A stretch of DNA of 10,265 nt, taken from NCBI GenBank assembly GCA_030729445.1, contig JANQXJ010000013.1, forward strand, positions 1-10,265, read 5' to 3'. The position numbers and the translations under genes were made by a program. Source of the stretch: Limnohabitans sp. Its GTDB lineage: Bacteria > Pseudomonadota > Gammaproteobacteria > Burkholderiales > Burkholderiaceae_C. The notes beneath the pieces are model-generated. The model was not told the origin of the DNA. It was given only the letters and a program-made list of their open reading frames with translations, and made no database searches. Position 1 is the first letter of the stretch. Each line of letters begins with the position of its first letter. Shown here piece by piece: positions 6,769 through 10,265 of this stretch.

Positions 6769-9700
6769 GCCTCGTCTCCCTCATCGTCTACAGGCGCATC
6801 GGGCAAGGCCTCGACTTCGGCCTCTGCCGCCCAAGCTTTGAGCGGCGCATACACCGCCTGCGCCAGCCGATCCAGTGCGCCCGTGGCCAGCAAGTCTTCC
6901 ACCGTGGGGTAGGTGCGGGCCAGGGCCGGGTCTTTGTCTTTTTCTGCGCTCTTGAAGTCGCTGCCTTCATACGCATCGGCCAGTGCGTTGGTGTTCTCTT
7001 TGTCCTTGAGCCACTGCAAGGCCACGCCGGGCGGCAAGGGCAGCGGCCAGCGCATGCCTTCGGCCCAAGTGGCCAGCAGGGTCTGCATCTGGGTGCGGGC
7101 GGCCTCAAGTTCTAGCGGTTCTGCACGCACCACGGCGTTGCGGCCCACCACAACACAGCGCACTGAATGCCCCATGGCGGCCGCAGCCAGCGACTGCAGC
7201 CAAATGTCGATGAGTTTTTCAGGCAACGCTGTGGCCTTGCCCGCTTTGGAAATGCTGACCAGCTTGTTGGCACGCAAACTCAAAAGCATTTGCCCGCCCT
7301 CACCCGCCAGCACGCCGCCCAAAGCGTCTTGCAAACTCACTTGCGGGTGCATCTGCGGGTACGCTTGGTCGACCAGCACACGCTCGGCCGCTTCGGGGTA
7401 GGCCCCGCGCTCGCGCAGCGCAGCGGCCAGTTGGGTCTGCAGGATGTGGGTGAGCTTTTGGGCTTCGAGCGTGCCCACACCCGCCAGCGGCAAGGCCCCG
7501 GCTTCACGCAAGTGCTGCACCACACGCGCTGCATGGCGGGGCAGTTCGTCTGCGCTCAAATCCGCGGGCACATGCTGCAGTTCGTGGTCGAGCAACTGGT
7601 ACAAGTCCAGCCCGCCCAAGCCAAACAGTTCTTCGTCATGCAACTCGCTGCGCTCGTCTTCCAAATGCACCTGCAGCCGCTCGCGGAAAAACGCACCCAC
7701 AGGTTTGCGCAGGAAGCGGGCCAGTTGGGCGAGCGAGATGATCGGGGCTTGCTCGTTGGCGGCCATGAGCGGCGACAACAGTGCGAGAGCCGACGATGGC
7801 GTGTCCGTCTCGCTGGCCCCATCACCACGCTGGACCTCTTGCGCCGCCCGCCACTCTTTGGCATAGGTCAACAAACCACTGCCCGCCTCAAAGTAAGCAC
7901 GGCTGAAAGGTTGCAGCGGGTGCACGGTGGTCAGGCGCTTGGCCGTGTCTTTGCCCCAGAGCAGGTCAATCTCATCGCGCAGTTGCGAGACCAGCACCGA
8001 GGGCGGTTGTTCGCTGTTGTCGCGCACGCTTCGGCCGCTCCAGCTCACGTAGAGCACCTGCCGCGCCGACAAGAGCGCTTCGAGCATGAGCTGGCGGTCG
8101 TCGTCGCGGCGCGAGCGGTCGCCGGGGCGCGTCATGCCCGGCAGGCCCATCAGGTCAAAGTCGGCACGCGGGCTGCGGCGCGGGTAGTCGCCGTCGTTCA
8201 TGCCCAGCATGCACACCGCCTTGAACGGGATCGCCCGCATCGGCATCAGCGTGCAAAACGTCACGCCGCCAGCACGAAAGCGCTGCTCCAGCCGGGGGGC
8301 CTTCAAAGCTTCGAGCCAAGCCGAACGGGCCACGGCCAAGGGCACGGCTTCGGCAAAACCCGCTTCACCGCAAGCCCGCACCCAATCGTTCAGCGCTTGG
8401 TCGAGCGCTGCCAGGGCATTGCGGTCGTTGTCGTCACGCGGCTTGAACAGCGCCGCGAGCATGGCGCGGCAGCGCTCGGCCCACTGTGCGGGCGTGGCGC
8501 TTTGCGTGCAGATTTGCCACCAGTCGATCAGCGCCTGCAGCAGGTGCGCGAGCGACCCGGCCAGTTCGGCATCGAGCCCACCCACTTCCGGGTACGGCGA
8601 CACGCCCAATGACACGTCATCGTCCACCGGGTCGGCACCGCAGGCATAACCCATGAGCATGCGCTGCACACCAAACAGCGCCGAGTTGTCTTCGCCGCAC
8701 ACGCCCAGCCCCAGGCCCGCGCGGTGCTCGGCCGACAGGCCCCAGCGGATGCCTGAGCCCGCCATCCAACGCGTGAGCGTGGGCAGGTGTTCGTCCTTCA
8801 GGCCAAAGCGGGCTGCGAGCGCGGGCACTTCAAGCAGCTCGACCAGCTCGCTCATGCGGCTGCGCTGCTGCGGCAGGGCCAGCAACCATTCGACCGCATG
8901 GATCAACGGGCTGATGGCCTGCGCACCCAGGTCGGCAATGTCATACGGGATGAACCGCGCATCGCTGCGCTTGTATTGACCAAACACGGCGCGGATCGCC
9001 GGGGCCATGACTTCGATGTCGGGCACCATGACCACCACGTCGCGTGGCGACAAAGGCTCGGGCGAGGTGTGGAACCACTGCAGCAACTGGTCGTGCAGCA
9101 CCTCGAGTTCGCGCACCGGGCTGTGCGCCACGCTGAACGTGACTGAAGCGTCGTCCGGGCGCAAAGGCTGGGCTGGGGTGCCGCCGCTCGATGGCTCCAG
9201 GTCTCGGATGCGCCGCTGCAGCTGGGCGAGCAAACGCGTGCCGTCTTCGCCGGGCACATCGTCAAAAAAGTCCAGGCGCGGCCACTGCGTGACTTGCTGG
9301 GCCGCCTGCAGGTCGTCAAAAGCGTCGAGCTGGCGAATGAAGTCACGCCCCTGCCGCCCCCAAGCGGCCAAGAGCGTAGGGGCGTGCAAATGCATCTGCG
9401 CGAGCGGCAAAGCGGCCAATGCCTCGCCTCGGTAGGCATGACGACGGCGCTCGGCCTGCAGCCATTCACGCCCGTCGATGATGTCGCCCCAGTGGTACTG
9501 GCACGGGTTGGGCACGGCCAGCAGAACCTGGCTGTGCGCGGCCAGTGCCGCCAGCATCTCCAGCAGCTGCCCGGGCATGTGGCTCATGCCAAACACCGAC
9601 ACGCGCCGCGCCACGGGGCTGGCCAGTGGCTGGCCCGATTGCAGGTGCGCCAGCGCCCGCGCATGCAGCGCCGGGCGGGTGGCTTGGCGTTGGCTGTCAT

Positions 9701-10265
9701 CCAAAGTGTCGAGCACGCGCCGCCAAAGTTCGGCCTGCCAGAGTTGGTCCGCGCCGAGCTCATCATGCCCGGCGGCCTTGCGCAACACGTTGCGCCCGGC
9801 GGCCCAGTCTTGCAGCCAGTCGGGGCGGTAAATTTGGTACTGGTCAAACAGGTCGGCCAGTCGGCTGGCCAGTTGTAGCAGCCGGTCAGGCTCGTCGCCG
9901 CTCAAGAAACCCGCCACGGGCTGGAACACGCGATCACTCAGGCAGCCGGGCAGCAAGGCCATCAACCGCCACGTCATGGGCAGTTTGTCGAGCGGTGAGT
10001 CGGGCGGCACGTTGGCCGCGCCCAGCACCTGCCGGTAAGTGCGCCACAAAAAGCGCGAAGGCAGCTCCACCCGCGTGGCGGCGCAAACCCCACCTTGGTG
10101 CGCCAGCTCGATCTTGATCCACTCGGCCATGCCGTTGCTTTGCACCAGCACCACCTCGCTCTCAAGGGGCAGCAAAGGGTGCGTGCGCAGCCAAGCCGTG
10201 AGGGTGTCGGCCAGCACCTCTGAGCGGTGGCTGTGCAGGGCAATGAAGCCGGGCGAAATGGAGGA
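6765..10265 (-). CDS. recC: RecBCD enzyme subunit RecC, Chi-scanning scaffold (exodeoxyribonuclease V gamma subunit; 5' end cut by window edge)
   Basis: RecC binds RecB and RecD, splits the duplex and reads Chi on the 3' strand. At least 1166 residues are visible (E. coli 1122). The frame stays open from the stop at 6765 to the right edge. The GTG at 10217 is not the start: in-frame codons before it encode SPGFIALHSHRSEVL, which aligns with the E. coli N-terminus MLRVYHSNRLDVL, and no RBS precedes the GTG. The true start should lie just outside. Counting from the edge, VQSNGMAEW (41-49), LPSRFLW (68-74), DLFDQYQIYRPDW (138-150), NPCQYHWGD (253-261), FCTLMPMRAIPFK (670-682), LGMNDGDYPRR (687-697), and RRDDDR (719-724) followed by GRSVRDNSE (744-752) are hallmark RecC segments. 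It has the dead helicase fold: no Walker A or DExx motif occurs, as expected. SLAQLARFLRKPVGAFF (about 844-860) begins the nuclease-like C-terminal domain, which lacks catalytic residues in this family. It is the first visible gene of the operon; its promoter is outside the window. Confidence 0.97.
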   Translation of the reverse strand, partial: SSISPGFIALHSHRSEVLADTLTAWLRTHPLLPLESEVVLVQSNGMAEWIKIELAHQGGVCAATRVELPSRFLWRTYRQVLGAANVPPDSPLDKLPMTWRLMALLPGCLSDRVFQPVAGFLSGDEPDRLLQLASRLADLFDQYQIYRPDWLQDWAAGRNVLRKAAGHDELGADQLWQAELWRRVLDTLDDSQRQATRPALHARALAHLQSGQPLASPVARRVSVFGMSHMPGQLLEMLAALAAHSQVLLAVPNPCQYHWGDIIDGREWLQAERRRHAYRGEALAALPLAQMHLHAPTLLAAWGRQGRDFIRQLDAFDDLQAAQQVTQWPRLDFFDDVPGEDGTRLLAQLQRRIRDLEPSSGGTPAQPLRPDDASVTFSVAHSPVRELEVLHDQLLQWFHTSPEPLSPRDVVVMVPDIEVMAPAIRAVFGQYKRSDARFIPYDIADLGAQAISPLIHAVEWLLALPQQRSRMSELVELLEVPALAARFGLKDEHLPTLTRWMAGSGIRWGLSAEHRAGLGLGVCGEDNSALFGVQRMLMGYACGADPVDDDVSLGVSPYPEVGGLDAELAGSLAHLLQALIDWWQICTQSATPAQWAERCRAMLAALFKPRDDNDRNALAALDQALNDWVRACGEAGFAEAVPLAVARSAWLEALKAPRLEQRFRAGGVTFCTLMPMRAIPFKAVCMLGMNDGDYPRRSPRADFDLMGLPGMTRPGDRSRRDDDRQLMLEALLSARQVLYVSWSGRSVRDNSEQPPSVLVSQLRDEIDLLWGKDTAKRLTTVHPLQPFSRAYFEAGSGLLTYAKEWRAAQEVQRGDGASETDTPSSALALLSPLMAANEQAPIISLAQLARFLRKPVGAFFRERLQVHLEDERSELHDEELFGLGGLDLYQLLDHELQHVPADLSADELPRHAARVVQHLREAGALPLAGVGTLEAQKLTHILQTQLAAALRERGAYPEAAERVLVDQAYPQMHPQVSLQDALGGVLAGEGGQMLLSLRANKLVSISKAGKATALPEKLIDIWLQSLAAAAMGHSVRCVVVGRNAVVRAEPLELEAARTQMQTLLATWAEGMRWPLPLPPGVALQWLKDKENTNALADAYEGSDFKSAEKDKDPALARTYPTVEDLLATGALDRLAQAVYAPLKAWAAEAEVEALPDAPVDDEGDEA
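6776..6782 (-). promoter_or_regulatory. recB ribosome binding site inside the end of recC
   Basis: GAGGGAG on the minus strand lies seven bases before the recB ATG at 6768, within the last codons of recC. A second, closer purine patch (GAGG) directly precedes the start. With the 4-base ATGA overlap at 6765-6768, this fixes the start and points to translational coupling. Confidence 0.68.

Noticed and set aside
10215..10217. GTG as the start codon of recC
   Set aside because: The frame is open upstream to the window edge, the upstream codons encode the expected RecC N-terminus, and no ribosome binding site precedes the GTG.

Overview
The window is a GC-rich, tightly packed stretch of bacterial chromosome. 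The protein sequences look like a betaproteobacterium of the order Burkholderiales, probably a Comamonadaceae relative. This placement rests on codon use and remembered similarity, not on a search. About 90 percent of the window is one operon on the minus strand encoding the three subunits of the RecBCD (exonuclease V) helicase-nuclease.

Layout from left to right: (1) the first 564 bases hold the N-terminal part of a fold-type I, PLP-dependent aminotransferase on the minus strand, cut by the left edge; (2) a gap of about 100 bases carries a plausible sigma-70 promoter and a clear ribosome binding site for (3) a small plus-strand gene encoding a 90-residue, Lys/Ala/Pro-rich exported protein of unknown function; (4) convergent with it, and transcribed from right to left, are recC (5' end cut by the right edge), recB and recD. 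Both internal junctions are 4-base ATGA stop/start overlaps with Shine-Dalgarno sequences inside the upstream gene, so translation is probably coupled. No ptrA-like gene lies between recC and recB, unlike the E. coli operon.

RecB supplies the slower 3'-5' SF1A helicase and the only nuclease. RecD supplies the 5'-3' SF1B helicase. RecC holds the complex together, splits the strands and scans for the Chi sequence. All helicase motifs of RecB and RecD and all nuclease metal ligands of RecB are intact, so the complex should be active.

The region is ordinary core-genome DNA. I see no mobile element, RNA gene, CRISPR array or undescribed multi-gene system. The points worth a second look are substitutions in the predicted Chi-reading surface of RecC, a His-to-Asp change in a conserved helicase motif of RecB, and the unnamed small secreted protein.
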